From: Cellulomonas palmilytica
GTDB taxonomy: Bacteria; Actinomycetota; Actinomycetes; Actinomycetales; Cellulomonadaceae
Direction of reading: 5' to 3'
Assembly: GCF_021590045.1 (NCBI RefSeq)
Contig: NZ_CP062221.1
Coordinates: forward strand, 2,914,001 to 2,978,000
Length of the DNA stretch: 64,000 nucleotides
The notes under the pieces were generated by a model that did not search any database, had not been told where the DNA came from, and saw only the letters and a program-made list of their open reading frames with translations. Shown here one piece after another: positions 27,497 through 36,087 of the stretch; the stretch's first letter is position 1, and every line of letters starts with the position of its first letter. The translations under genes were made by a program, and so were the position numbers.

Positions 27497-28288
27497 TCAC
27501 TCCTTCCCGACGGGTGCCGACCGACGACCGGTCACGGCGACGACCACCGCGACGATACCCAGCGCGAGCCCGGTGGCGCCCAGGGCGCGTGCGACGCCGT
27601 CACCCGTGGACGTCTTTGCGGGCACAGCCGCCGCCGACACGTCGGAGGCGTCGTCCGCACCGCCCTCGTCCGCGTGCTCGTCCTGACCCGCGGTCACGAC
27701 GAAGGAGGGCGCCGGGTGCTCCGGCGCGTCGTCGCCCTCGGCGACCTCGTCCCAGCTCACGACCGTGCCGTCCGAGTAGGTCTGGTCCGCGGGGAGCACG
27801 ACGAGCGCGCCGATCTCCTCCGGGAGCGGGCCGGCGGAGATCGCGAACTCCTGGAACTGGCCTGCGGCGACGCCGGTGCCGTCCTCGGCCTCCCACGTCA
27901 CACGGACCGGCGCCTGCGTGACCGTCGTGCCGTGCAGGTCGACGGGCTCGGGCAGGTCGCCCTTCTCGACGGTCGCGGTCCAGCCGGGCACGGGCTTCGT
28001 GGACACGGACAGCAGCGGCGTGTCCGTGGGCAGCTCGACCGAGACGGCGACGGTCGTCGCGGTGGTGGACTCGTTCGGCACGCGGAACGTCAGGGCCGCC
28101 CACGCGCCCGCGGCGGTGGTGTCGGGCAGCACGCGTACGTGCGCGGAGGCGGCGGTGGGCAGGCCGACGACGAGCGCGCCGCCCACGAGGACGGCGGCGG
28201 TGAGGGCGGTGACGCCGCGCCGGAGGGCGGTGCGTCGAGCGGTCCGGGGCGCGTCAGGGCGCGCGGTGGTACGGCGGAGGAGGTGCAT
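27497..28288 (-). CDS. YcnI-family (DUF1775) copper-binding protein
   Basis: A long signal peptide ends AASA before His-Val-Arg-Val-Leu (AHVRVLPDTTAAGAWAAL), so the mature protein starts with His as expected for the mono-histidine brace of YcnI proteins. Further family features are LTFRVPNES, STKPVPGWTATVEKG, VTWEAEDG and QEFAISAGPLP. After an acidic linker (QDEHADEGGADDASD) a C-terminal helix (GLALGIVAVVVAVTG) anchors it. It lies between a His-rich membrane protein and a CopC protein, the usual copper-handling neighbourhood. The length of 263 residues is normal for actinobacterial members. Confidence 0.88.
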   Translation of the reverse strand: MHLLRRTTARPDAPRTARRTALRRGVTALTAAVLVGGALVVGLPTAASAHVRVLPDTTAAGAWAALTFRVPNESTTATTVAVSVELPTDTPLLSVSTKPVPGWTATVEKGDLPEPVDLHGTTVTQAPVRVTWEAEDGTGVAAGQFQEFAISAGPLPEEIGALVVLPADQTYSDGTVVSWDEVAEGDDAPEHPAPSFVVTAGQDEHADEGGADDASDVSAAAVPAKTSTGDGVARALGATGLALGIVAVVVAVTGRRSAPVGKE

Positions 28289-28367
28289 GGGACGAGGGGT
28301 CCTTCACGAGCGGGCCGCGGTGCGGCGGGGTCGGTGCGGCGCACCGGGGCCGCGCGCGGTCGGCGCG

Positions 28368-29000
28368 TCAGGTCCTCGGTGTGCCGGTGGGCGGGAACGC
28401 CACCCCCGGGGGGCCGCGCCGCGCGGGCGTCCCGCGCAGGTGCAGCGACGCGACCCGCAGGTCGGGCTCGTCGGCGGGCAGCATCCGCACCAGCACGGGT
28501 GCGACGAGCGCGGCCGGTGCACGGAACAACGGTGCGAGCACCGCGGCGACGTGCCGGACGCCTCGCTCGACACCCGCGACGACGAGCGCCGTGGCGAGCG
28601 TCGCGAGCACGTGCCACGCGAGCATCCCGGAGCCGCTGACGAGCGACCCACCGGCCGCGTCGACCCCGGCCGCGCACGCGTGCTGCAGGTGCGTACCCCC
28701 GTGGTGCGCGTGCGCACCGACGTCGACGACCGACGCCCCGCACGAGCCGACGACGGAGAACGCCCCGTGCAGCAGCAGCTGCCCGACACCGAGCACCGCG
28801 AGCGCGACCACACGCCCGACGGGCCGACCGCACACCAGCACGGTCACGGGCAGCGACAGCGCGACGAGCGCCACGACGAGGCCCGGCTGCGGGGCGAGTC
28901 CCCCGCCGAGCCCGTGCCCGACCGTGGCGAGCGCGACCACCAGGACCGACAGCGCCACCGCCCGCGCGAGACGCGCTGGTGCGGACGACGCCCTGGTCAT
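28368..29000 (-). CDS. His-rich integral membrane protein of the copper group, 210 aa
   Basis: The protein has four or five hydrophobic segments and a central loop with DVGAHAHHGGTHLQHAC, rich in His with a Cys nearby, a plausible metal-binding site. The C-terminal 50 residues are polar and proline-rich. It starts at ATG 29000 and precedes the YcnI and CopC genes on the same strand, with a 79-bp gap. The family is not recognised. A role in copper uptake or sensing is inferred from neighbours and the His cluster. Confidence 0.65.
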   Translation of the reverse strand: MTRASSAPARLARAVALSVLVVALATVGHGLGGGLAPQPGLVVALVALSLPVTVLVCGRPVGRVVALAVLGVGQLLLHGAFSVVGSCGASVVDVGAHAHHGGTHLQHACAAGVDAAGGSLVSGSGMLAWHVLATLATALVVAGVERGVRHVAAVLAPLFRAPAALVAPVLVRMLPADEPDLRVASLHLRGTPARRGPPGVAFPPTGTPRT

Positions 29001-29042
29001 GTCCCGAACGCTAGCCCGCGCACGGGACCAAGGTCCTCACCG

Positions 29043-29068
29043 TGAGGTGTGACGACGACCGCACCTCA
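29043..29068 (-). terminator. possible terminator hairpin after rnpB
   Basis: A 7-bp inverted repeat (TGAGGTG / CACCTCA) with a 12-nt loop lies about 10 bp downstream of the rnpB 3' end on the minus strand. An alternative 13-bp palindrome CCTCACCGTGAGG (29035-29047) overlaps it and could instead be an operator for the copper genes that start at 29000. The sequence cannot decide between these. Confidence 0.35.
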
Positions 29069-29077
29069 ACGGTTAGG

Positions 29078-29481
29078 CGGATGAGTCAGCCGGTACGCCG
29101 GGTTCTGTCCCCGTGCGCAGTCGCCCGCGCACGGGTGGCGGCCATCCATCTACGACGTACGTTGCCGCACGCCTCCAGCGACCTACCCGGGAGCTCGGGC
29201 GGGCCGCCCTCGAACGCTCCCTGTCTGGTCTTGCTCCGGGTGGGGTTTGCCGAGCCGCACCGGTCACCCGGTGCGCTGGTGGTCTCTTGCACCACCGTTT
29301 CACCCTTACCCCGTCAGAGCCGGCGAACCGGCTCGTCGTGGCGGTCTGTTCTCTGTGGCACTGTCCCGCGGGTCACCCCGGGTGGGCGTTACCCACCACC
29401 CTGCCCTGCGGAGCCCGGACGTTCCTCGGCGGTGCGGTCCGAGGACCTCACCGACGCGGCCGCCTGGCTGACTCATCCGCG
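29078..29481 (-). ncRNA. rnpB: RNase P RNA, bacterial type A
   Basis: On the minus strand the 5' end reads GCGGATGAGTCAGCCAGGCG and the 3' end CCGGCTGACTCATCCGC, so P1/P2 pair across about 400 nt. The universally conserved P4 half GAGGAACGTCCGGGCTCC lies at 29410-29427, the GGGTAAGGGTGAAACGGTG core near 29308, and ACAGAACCCGGCGTACCGGC at the 3' end. It is the catalytic RNA that matures the 5' ends of tRNAs. Any open frame across this stretch is spurious. Confidence 0.97.
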
Positions 29482-29524
29482 CGACGAGTCTACGCACGTC
29501 CCGGGCGCGTGGAAGCATGGGCGC

Positions 29525-29872
29525 ATGGGTTGGGTCGCCTGGGTCGTCGGCATCGCGGTGGTCGTCGCGTTGCTCGTCGTGGCCGACCGGCTGGTCGCGA
29601 GCGGGCGGCTCGACCGGTTCCTGGACCGCCCACGCCCGGTGCGCACGGACGTGGGGAGCACGGTCGGCGGGTTGTTCGACTCGCTGGGAGACCTGTTCCA
29701 GCCGAACCGGGAGCACCTGACCGCCGAGAAGGAGCGCCAGCGCCTCGACATCCACTACGCGGGTGACGACGCCCCGCCGTTCGACCTCGACTCCGGGACG
29801 GTCGTGCTGCGACCCGAGGCCCCGCGGTCGGGCGAGGACGACGCACATCACTCCGCGCCGCGCGCGGACTGA
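29525..29872 (+). CDS. small single-span membrane protein, 115 aa
   Basis: The frame is open further upstream but that part is antisense to rnpB; the ATG at 29525 starts a clear membrane helix (WVAWVVGIAVVVALLVVADRL). A basic segment (RLDRFLDRPRPVRTD) and an acidic cytoplasmic tail follow, with NREHLTAEKERQRLDIHYAGDDAPPFD in parts. It lies divergent from rnpB and 37 bp before yaaA. The family is not recognised. The conserved-looking tail suggests a real gene. Confidence 0.65.
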   Translation: MGWVAWVVGIAVVVALLVVADRLVASGRLDRFLDRPRPVRTDVGSTVGGLFDSLGDLFQPNREHLTAEKERQRLDIHYAGDDAPPFDLDSGTVVLRPEAPRSGEDDAHHSAPRAD

Positions 29873-29909
29873 GCGAGGCCGCACGGCCGAGGCGGCCTAC
29901 AGTCGTCCG

Positions 29910-30689
29910 GTGCTCCTGCTGCTCCCCCCGTCCGAGGGCAAGACCGCGCCGCGCCGCGGCGCCCCGGTCGCCCTCGACTCGCTGTCCTCGCCGGCGCTGA
30001 ACCCGCTGCGCGCGAAGGTGCTCGACGCGCTCGTCGAGGTCTCGGCCCGACCGGACGCGACCGACGTGCTGCACGTCTCGCCCGGCCTGGCCGACGAGGT
30101 CGCGCGCAACGTCGGGCTGCGCGAGGCACCCGCCGCGCCCGCGCGCGGCGTGTACACGGGCGTGCTGTACGCAGCGGCGGGGCTCGACGACCTGACGCCC
30201 GCGCAGCGACGACGAGCCGCGGCGTGCGTGCGGATCTTCTCCGGGCTGTGGGGTGTCGTGACCCCGGAGGACGCGGTGCCGGCGTACCGCCTGTCCGGGG
30301 GTGTCGACCTGCCCGGGATCGGGCCGCTCGCGGCGGCGTGGCGTGCCGCGCTCCCCGACGTGCTGGACGCCGAGGCGGACGGCGCGCTCGTCGTCGACGG
30401 GCGCTCGGCCGACTACGTCGCGATGTGGCGCCCGCCCGCCGGTGCGGACTGGGTGGCCGTGCGCGTCGAGCGCGAGCTCGCCGGGAAGCGGTCAGTGGTG
30501 TCGCACAACGCGAAGCACGCGCGCGGCGTCCTCGCGCGGCACCTGCTGACGCGCCGCGCGCAGCCGCCGCGTGATGCCGACGGGCTCGCGCACGCGGCGT
30601 CCGAGCTGGTCGGTGCGGAGCTGCTAGGCGTCGAGCTGGGCGAGGCGCGCGCACGCGGCCCGCGCACGCTCACGCTCGTGGTGGGGTGA
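29910..30689 (+). CDS. yaaA: peroxide stress protein YaaA (UPF0246)
   Basis: The GTG start gives LLLLPPSEGKTAPRRG, the invariant beginning of this family. Other signatures are VYTGVLYAAAGLDDL, RIFSGLWGVVTPEDAVPAYRL and SHNAKHARGVLARHLL. YaaA lowers free iron and DNA damage under hydrogen peroxide in E. coli. The length of 259 residues is normal. The frame extends upstream into the previous gene, but only position 29910 yields the conserved start. Its stop overlaps the permease start (GTGA). Confidence 0.93.
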   Translation: MLLLLPPSEGKTAPRRGAPVALDSLSSPALNPLRAKVLDALVEVSARPDATDVLHVSPGLADEVARNVGLREAPAAPARGVYTGVLYAAAGLDDLTPAQRRRAAACVRIFSGLWGVVTPEDAVPAYRLSGGVDLPGIGPLAAAWRAALPDVLDAEADGALVVDGRSADYVAMWRPPAGADWVAVRVERELAGKRSVVSHNAKHARGVLARHLLTRRAQPPRDADGLAHAASELVGAELLGVELGEARARGPRTLTLVVG

Positions 30690-31858
30690 GCACCCCGCCC
30701 CGTGGCCGCCCGTGGTGGGCGGTCGCGCTCGTCGTGTCGGTGGTCGTCGTCGCCACCGGGTGGCTGCCGCGGGACGACGCGGCCGCGCTCGCCGAGCGCA
30801 CCGGTCCGGTGCTGCTGTTCGTCGCCGCGCTGACCGTCGTGTCCGAGCTGTGCGCCGGGGCGGGGTTGTTCGCCGCGGCCGCGGCCCTCGCTGCGCGCGC
30901 CGCGCGCGGCCGGCGCTGGGTCCTGTGGGCAGGGGTCGTGGTGCTCGCGACGGCGACGACCGCCGTGCTGTCGCTCGACACGACCGCGGTGCTCCTCACG
31001 CCCGTCGTCATCGCCCTCGCGCGCCACACGCGGACCTCGCCGCTGCCGTTCGCGCTCGCCGTCGTCGCGCTCGCGAACACGGCGTCGCTCGTCCTGCCCG
31101 TCTCGAACCTCACCAACCTGCTCGCCGACCACGAGATCCGCCGCTCGGGCACCGACTACCTCACGCTCATGGGGGCGCCCGCGCTCGCGGCGATCGTCGT
31201 GACGGTCGTCGTGCTGGCCGTGCGGGACCGTGCCGCGATCCGCGGGCGGTACGAGCCGGTCGCGATGCCGGAGTCCCCCGACCCGCTCCTGCTGCGCGTG
31301 ACCGGGGTCGCGGTGGCCGCGATGGCCGTCGCGTTCGTCGTCGGCGTCACGCCCGCGCTCGCCGCGTGCGTGACGGCGGTCGTGCTGCTCGTCGTGACGC
31401 TCGCCCGGCGCCGACCGCTGCCCGTCGAGCCCGCCGACATGGTGCCGTGGCGGACGCTGCTCGTCGTCGCGGGGCTGTTCGTGCTCGTCGCGACCGCGCA
31501 CGCGCACGGACTCGCCGACGTGCTGCACCGCGCCGCCGGGGACGGGCACGCCCCGCTGGACCTGCTGCGGCTCGCGGCCGTCGGTGCGCTCGCGTCGAAC
31601 GGGATCAACAACCTGCCCGCGTTCCTCGCGCTCGACCCGACGACGGCGGGCGACCCGCTGCGCATCGCCGCGCTGCTCGTCGGCACGGGCGTCGCGCCGA
31701 TCCTCACGCCATGGGGGTCGCTCGCGACGGTCCTGTGGTGGCAGCGGTGCCGCCAGGTGCTGCTCGCCGTGCCGGCCGCGACGATCGCGCGCCAGGGTCT
31801 GCTGCTCGCTCCGCTCGCGCTCGTCGCGTCGGTCGCGGCGCTCGTCGCGACGTCCTAG
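30686..31858 (+). CDS. ArsB/SLC13-type ion transporter
   Basis: The 390-residue protein has about eleven hydrophobic segments. Ion transporter superfamily hallmarks are LDTTAVLLTPVVIALARH, ALANTASLVLPVSNLTNLL in the first half, and ALASNGINNLPAFLAL plus GVAPILTPWGSLATVL in the second half, as in arsenite or dicarboxylate carriers. The GTG start overlaps the yaaA stop. Substrate is unknown; no ArsR or arsenate reductase lies nearby, so an arsenite role is only possible. Its TAG overlaps the stop of the convergent RNase H gene on the other strand (CTAG). Confidence 0.82.
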   Translation: MSTPPRGRPWWAVALVVSVVVVATGWLPRDDAAALAERTGPVLLFVAALTVVSELCAGAGLFAAAAALAARAARGRRWVLWAGVVVLATATTAVLSLDTTAVLLTPVVIALARHTRTSPLPFALAVVALANTASLVLPVSNLTNLLADHEIRRSGTDYLTLMGAPALAAIVVTVVVLAVRDRAAIRGRYEPVAMPESPDPLLLRVTGVAVAAMAVAFVVGVTPALAACVTAVVLLVVTLARRRPLPVEPADMVPWRTLLVVAGLFVLVATAHAHGLADVLHRAAGDGHAPLDLLRLAAVGALASNGINNLPAFLALDPTTAGDPLRIAALLVGTGVAPILTPWGSLATVLWWQRCRQVLLAVPAATIARQGLLLAPLALVASVAALVATS

Positions 31859-33027
31859 GACCAGCCCTCGCTCGGCGCCCCCGCGACCGCGATCTCGTGG
31901 CGCCGGTCGGCGTACAGCCGCACGATGCTCACCGACGCGGGCGAGACGCGCAGCTGGCTCCACGAACCGGGGTTCGCGCCCATCGCCAGCCCGAGCGCGG
32001 CGCGGATCGCCACCGCGTGCGACACGACGACGACCGTGCGCCCGCCGCCGCCGGCGAGCAGGTCGTCGTACACCGACCGCAGGCGCTCCCCCACGTCGAC
32101 CACCGACTCGCCGCCCGGAGGACGGACGGTCGCGAGCGTGTGCCACGGCTCGATCGTCCCCGGCCAGCGCTCCTCGATCTGCTCGGCGGTCAGTCCCTGC
32201 CACGCGCCGAAGTCGGCCTCCTTGACGCGCTCCTCGGTCCGCACGGGCAGTCCCAGCCGCTCGGCGACGATCCGCGCGGTCTCCTGCGTGCGGACCATCG
32301 GCGACGCGACGATCTCGCTCGGGTACTCGATGTCGCCCCACAGGTCGCGCCCCACGCGGTCGACGAGCGCCGCGGCCGCACGCGCCTGCGCGCGACCTCG
32401 CTCGTTCAGCGGCGGGCCGGGCTCGCTCGAGCCGGAGTAGCCGCGCGAGACCGTCATCGCGGTCTCGCCGTGCCGCACGAGCACCACGGTGACGGGCTGG
32501 TCGTCGTCGAACCGCACGCCCGCGCCCGACGGGCCGGGTCGCCGCTGCCGTCCCGTGGGCGCGCCCGACGAGGCGTGCGGTGTGGCGCGCGGCGTCGACG
32601 ACGACGCGTCCGTGACCACCGCGGCGCGCGAGTCCATCGCGCGGTTGGCGAGCCGGTCCGCGGCGGCGTTCTCCGCGCGCGGCACCCAGGTCCAGACGAC
32701 CTTCCGGGCGCCGACGAGCGCGCGCGCCTCCGCGGCGAGCCGGCGCATGTCGTCGTGCTTGATCTGCCACTCGCCGCTCATCTGCCGGATGACGAGCTGC
32801 GAGTCCATCCGGACCTCGATCTGCGCGTCGGCGTCGATCGCGACCGCCGCGCGCAGTCCCGCGACGAGCCCCGAGTACTCGGCGACGTTGTTCGTCGTGA
32901 TCCCGAGGTAGTCGGCGCGCTCCGCGAGGACCTCGCCGCTCGCCGCGTCGCGGACCACGGCGCCGTACCCCGCCGGGCCCGGGTTGCCGCGCGAGCCCCC
33001 GTCGGCCTCGACGACGAGCCGCCGCAT
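31855..33027 (-). CDS. bifunctional RNase HI / acid phosphatase
   Basis: Residues 1-140 are RNase HI: VVEADGGSRGNPGPAGYG with the first catalytic Asp, AEYSGLVAGL (Glu) and VRMDSQLVI (Asp). After a Ser/Pro-rich linker of about 45 residues the second half is a histidine phosphatase: VLVRHGETAMT, SPMVRTQETARI and VVSHAVAIRAALG. The same fusion is known in M. tuberculosis (Rv2228c), where the phosphatase part hydrolyses alpha-ribazole phosphate or acid phosphatase substrates. The ATG at 33027 shares its A with the stop of the upstream zinc-ribbon gene (TGATG). Length 390. Confidence 0.94.
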   Translation of the reverse strand: MRRLVVEADGGSRGNPGPAGYGAVVRDAASGEVLAERADYLGITTNNVAEYSGLVAGLRAAVAIDADAQIEVRMDSQLVIRQMSGEWQIKHDDMRRLAAEARALVGARKVVWTWVPRAENAAADRLANRAMDSRAAVVTDASSSTPRATPHASSGAPTGRQRRPGPSGAGVRFDDDQPVTVVLVRHGETAMTVSRGYSGSSEPGPPLNERGRAQARAAAALVDRVGRDLWGDIEYPSEIVASPMVRTQETARIVAERLGLPVRTEERVKEADFGAWQGLTAEQIEERWPGTIEPWHTLATVRPPGGESVVDVGERLRSVYDDLLAGGGGRTVVVVSHAVAIRAALGLAMGANPGSWSQLRVSPASVSIVRLYADRRHEIAVAGAPSEGWS

Positions 33028-33767
33028 CAGTGGTCCTCGGGCAGCAGGACCAGGATGCGGCCGCACTCCTCGCAGCGGACGACGGCGTCCTCGGGCTTCG
33101 CCTTGATGGCGTCGAGGTCGAGCGGGTTGAGCTCGAGGCGGCAGCCCTCGCAGCGGCGGCCGCGCAGCGCCGCGGCGCCCTGCCCGCCGAGCTGGCCCCG
33201 CAGGCGGTCGTACAGGGCGGTCAGGCCCGCGTCGAGACCGGCCGCGGCGGTCGCGCGCTCGGACTGCACGCCCGCGACCTCGGCGTCGATCTGCGCGAAC
33301 GCGGCGTCGCGCTCCGACTCGACCTGCACCTTGCCGTCCACGAGCTGCGTGTGCGCGGCGGTGACCTCGGCGAGCGCGGCCTCGTGCGCCTCGAGGCGCT
33401 CCATGACCTCGAGCTCGACCTCCTCCAGGTCGCCCTGGCGCTTCGCGAGCGACTCGAGCTCGTGCTGCAGCGCCTGCAGGTCCTTGGCGGAGCCCTGGCC
33501 CGCGTCGAGTCGCGCCTGGTTGCGCGCCGCGCGGTCCCGCACCTGCTGCACGTCCGCCTCGGCCTTCGCGAGCTCGCGGCGCAGGTCCGCCACGGCGGTC
33601 TGCGAGGTGACCAGCGCGGTGTGCAGGTCCGCGAGCTGCGACTCGAGCTCGGCGATCCGCGCGAGCTCGGGCAGCGTGCGGCGTCGGTGCGCGAGCTGGT
33701 CGAGGCGGGTGTCGAGCGCCTGCACGTCGAGGAGTCGTCGCTGGTCCGCTGCGGGGGCGTTGGGCAC
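33027..33767 (-). CDS. C4-type zinc ribbon coiled-coil protein
   Basis: The protein has a long coiled coil (residues about 15-175: LDQLAHRRRTLPELARIAEL, LQALQHELESLAKRQGDLEE) and a C-terminal zinc ribbon with two CxxC knuckles, CEGC and CEEC, about 20 residues apart. It matches the Rv2229c-type family, which sits between NIF3 and the RNase H gene in many actinobacteria, exactly as here. The 246-residue length is typical. The function is unknown; a nucleic-acid or protein tether is plausible. Confidence 0.9.
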   Translation of the reverse strand: MPNAPAADQRRLLDVQALDTRLDQLAHRRRTLPELARIAELESQLADLHTALVTSQTAVADLRRELAKAEADVQQVRDRAARNQARLDAGQGSAKDLQALQHELESLAKRQGDLEEVELEVMERLEAHEAALAEVTAAHTQLVDGKVQVESERDAAFAQIDAEVAGVQSERATAAAGLDAGLTALYDRLRGQLGGQGAAALRGRRCEGCRLELNPLDLDAIKAKPEDAVVRCEECGRILVLLPEDH

Positions 33768-33830
33768 GGGCAGTCCTTCCGGTACGCGGCTGGCGCGTGG
33801 GTCGTCGTCGGCTCTCGCCGGCGAGCCGGG

Positions 33831-35018
33831 CTAGCTGGTGCGCGCGTCCGTGCGGCCGACTCGACCCGTCCACGGGTCGGTGCACCGCACGCTCACGCGG
33901 GTCTCCACCGTAGTGCCCTGGGCCTGCAGATCCGCCGTCAGGTCGCGCGCGGCGAGCTGCAGCCACGGCCACTCGGACGCGAAGTGCGCGAGGTCCACGA
34001 GGTAGGGCGTCGCGGGTCGGCCGGCGCGCGCGTCGAACTCGGCGCGCTCGCGCTGCTCGGAGGCCGGGTGGTGGCGCAGATCCGCGGTGACGTACGCGTC
34101 GGCGCCCGCGGCGCGCACCGCGTCGAAGAACGGGTCGCCCGACCCGCCGACGACCGCGACGCGCTCGACGCGACCGTCCGGGTCGCCCGCGAACCGCACG
34201 CCCTGCGCGGTGGCGGGGGTCGCGTCCGCCGCGCGCTGCGCGAACGCACGCAGCGTCGTCGGCTCCGCGAGCCGCCCCACGCGGCCGGTCCCGGTGCCGC
34301 CCGGCAGGCTCGCGGTCTCGAGCACGTCGAACGCGGGCTCCTCGTAGGGGTGCGCCGCGCGCATCGCCGCCACCACCCCGGCGCGAGCGCTCCGCGGGGC
34401 GACCATCTCGACGCGTGCCTCGACGACGACCTCGCGCGTCCCGACCGACCCGATCGCGGGCGACGCCCCGGGCTGGGGCGTGAACGTGCCCTCGCCGGTC
34501 GTCGTCCACGCGCACCGCTCGTACGCGCCGAGCGCGCCGGCACCCGCGCGCGCCATCGCGTCGACCACCCGCGGCGCGTCGGCGACGGGGACGAACACCA
34601 CGTGCTTGTCGAGCGCCGGTCCCGCGTCGGCGAGCAGCGGCTCGACGTCGACGAGCCCGAGCGCCTGCGCGAGCGCGTCGGCGACGCCGTCCGTCGCGGC
34701 GTCGGCGTTCGTGTGCGCGGCGAGCAGCGCGCAGCCGCCGCGCACCAGCCGGTGCAGCACCGCTCCCTTGAACGTGGTCGCGGCGATCGAGCTCACGCCC
34801 TTGAGCAGCAGCGGGTGGTGCGTCACGACGAGGTCGGCACCCCACTCGAGCGCCTCGTCGACGACCGTCGCGACGGGGTCCACGGCGAGCAGCACGCGCC
34901 GCACCGGCTGGTCGGGGTCGCCGGTGACGAGACCGACCGCGTCCCAGGACTCGGCGCTCGACGGCGGGTAGCGGCGTTCGAGGACCCGGACGACGTCGGC
35001 CAGACGAGGAGCGTTCAC
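33831..35018 (-). CDS. NIF3-like dinuclear metal centre protein
   Basis: The start MNAPRLADVVRVLERRYPPS, SWDAVGLVTGD, DLVVTHHPLL (metal-binding His pair), AAHTNADAA and the C-terminal VTADLRHH and VDLAHFASEW mark the NIF3/YbgI family, sometimes named GTP cyclohydrolase I type 2. The 395-residue form has the PII-like insert (residues about 140-250: HVVFVPVADAPRVVDAMARAG, MRAAHPYEEPAFDV) seen in Gram-positive members. The precise function is unsettled. It lies 63 bp upstream of the zinc-ribbon gene and is probably in the same operon. Confidence 0.92.
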   Translation of the reverse strand: MNAPRLADVVRVLERRYPPSSAESWDAVGLVTGDPDQPVRRVLLAVDPVATVVDEALEWGADLVVTHHPLLLKGVSSIAATTFKGAVLHRLVRGGCALLAAHTNADAATDGVADALAQALGLVDVEPLLADAGPALDKHVVFVPVADAPRVVDAMARAGAGALGAYERCAWTTTGEGTFTPQPGASPAIGSVGTREVVVEARVEMVAPRSARAGVVAAMRAAHPYEEPAFDVLETASLPGGTGTGRVGRLAEPTTLRAFAQRAADATPATAQGVRFAGDPDGRVERVAVVGGSGDPFFDAVRAAGADAYVTADLRHHPASEQRERAEFDARAGRPATPYLVDLAHFASEWPWLQLAARDLTADLQAQGTTVETRVSVRCTDPWTGRVGRTDARTS

Positions 35019-35060
35019 GGACGATCACGCTACCCGCGGGGCCCGGGCCGACGTCGCACG

Positions 35061-35879
35061 TCAGGGCAGCGGCTCCACGGGCGCGCCGACGACGAGCTCG
35101 CCCGCCTGCTCGGGCACGAGCCGCACGCCGAACCACACCTTGCCGTCCTCGCGGCGGTGGCGAGCGAGCGTGCGCGTCGGCTCCGAGCCGGTGCGCAGCG
35201 TGTCGAGGTCGACCGTCGTCATGACGCACCGGTCGCACCGCTCCGCGAACCGGAGCACCACGTCACCGACCCGCACGCGCGACCAGCGGTCCTCCGCGAA
35301 CGGCTCGAGGTCCCCGTCGACGACGAGAGTCGGCCGGAACCGCTCCATCGGCAGCGGCGCGTGGCCCTGCTCGTCGGCCAGCCAACGGTTCAGCGCGGCG
35401 AGCGACGCGGTCGTCGTGAGGTGCACGGGCGCGGCGTCGGCGAGCGACAGCGGGTCGCCCGGCCGACCTCCGTGGTCCAGCGAGACCGAGCGGCGCGCCG
35501 GGTCGTCCAGCCAGACGAGCCGCACGGGCCGCGCGAGCGCGTCGGACAGCCACGCGTCGGCCTCGGGCCCGCACGCCGTCGCCTCCCCCACGCGGGACAG
35601 CGTCACGGGGACACGCTCGCCGCCGTGAGGCTCGTGGACGACGAGGGGCGCGCGGTCGCGGGCCGTGAGCTCGACGCCGCCGACGAGCGGCCGCGCCGTG
35701 ATGCCCAGCATCGCGGGCAGCTCACGCGCCGTGACCGTCGCTCCCTCGAGGTCGACGACCATCCAGCGCCGGTCCCCCCGCGGCCCGAGCCGGTCGAGCG
35801 CGACCCGCTCGACCTCGACCCCGCGCAGCGACTTCACCGGCCGCACCGCGAGGGACGCGACCCGCAGGCCGTCGCTCAT
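35061..35879 (-). CDS. MOSC domain-containing protein
   Basis: Residues 1 to about 100 form the MOSC N-terminal beta barrel (VASLAVRPVKSLRGVEVERV, DRRWMVVD). The MOSC domain follows with VHLTTTASLAALNRWL, MERFRPTLVVDGDLEPFAED, and the Cys motif RFAERCDRCVMTTVD. MOSC proteins of this two-domain type bind molybdenum cofactor or act as N-hydroxylated substrate reductase partners. The length of 272 residues is usual. No molybdenum cofactor genes are nearby. It is 42 bp upstream of the NIF3 gene, and the tRNA-Val gene lies behind its promoter. Confidence 0.9.
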   Translation of the reverse strand: MSDGLRVASLAVRPVKSLRGVEVERVALDRLGPRGDRRWMVVDLEGATVTARELPAMLGITARPLVGGVELTARDRAPLVVHEPHGGERVPVTLSRVGEATACGPEADAWLSDALARPVRLVWLDDPARRSVSLDHGGRPGDPLSLADAAPVHLTTTASLAALNRWLADEQGHAPLPMERFRPTLVVDGDLEPFAEDRWSRVRVGDVVLRFAERCDRCVMTTVDLDTLRTGSEPTRTLARHRREDGKVWFGVRLVPEQAGELVVGAPVEPLP

Positions 35880-35939
35880 CGGCGCCTCCTCGTCGCGCGT
35901 GCGGGCTCGTCGAGCGGCACGCGCGTCGCCGTGTCCGCG

Positions 35940-36016
35940 TGGTGGGCCCGGCCGGGTTCGAACCGGCGACCCCCGCGGTGTAAGCGCGGTGCTCTGACCA
36001 GCTGAGCTACAGGCCC
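35940..36016 (-). tRNA. tRNA-Val (anticodon TAC)
   Basis: The minus strand folds as a standard cloverleaf: acceptor GGGCCTG paired with CGGGCCC, D arm with GCTCAGCTGGTCAGAGC, anticodon loop CTTACAC with TAC, and T arm GCCGG-TTCGAAC-CCGGC. The CCA end is encoded. Length 77. Confidence 0.97.
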
Positions 36017-36087
36017 CTGCTGCCGCGCGCCCGGGCGCCCGACGGCGGCACAGCCTACCGGCAGCCTCGGGTGCCCCGCGCAGCCGC

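Noticed and set aside
29042..29524. Open frame upstream of the small membrane protein
   Set aside because: It is antisense to RNase P RNA; the conserved RNA elements explain this stretch.
31855..35238. One continuous minus-strand frame joining RNase H/phosphatase and the region upstream (1127 codons)
   Set aside because: Only the last 390 codons match a known protein; the rest is out of phase with the zinc-ribbon and NIF3 genes, which have proper motifs and starts.
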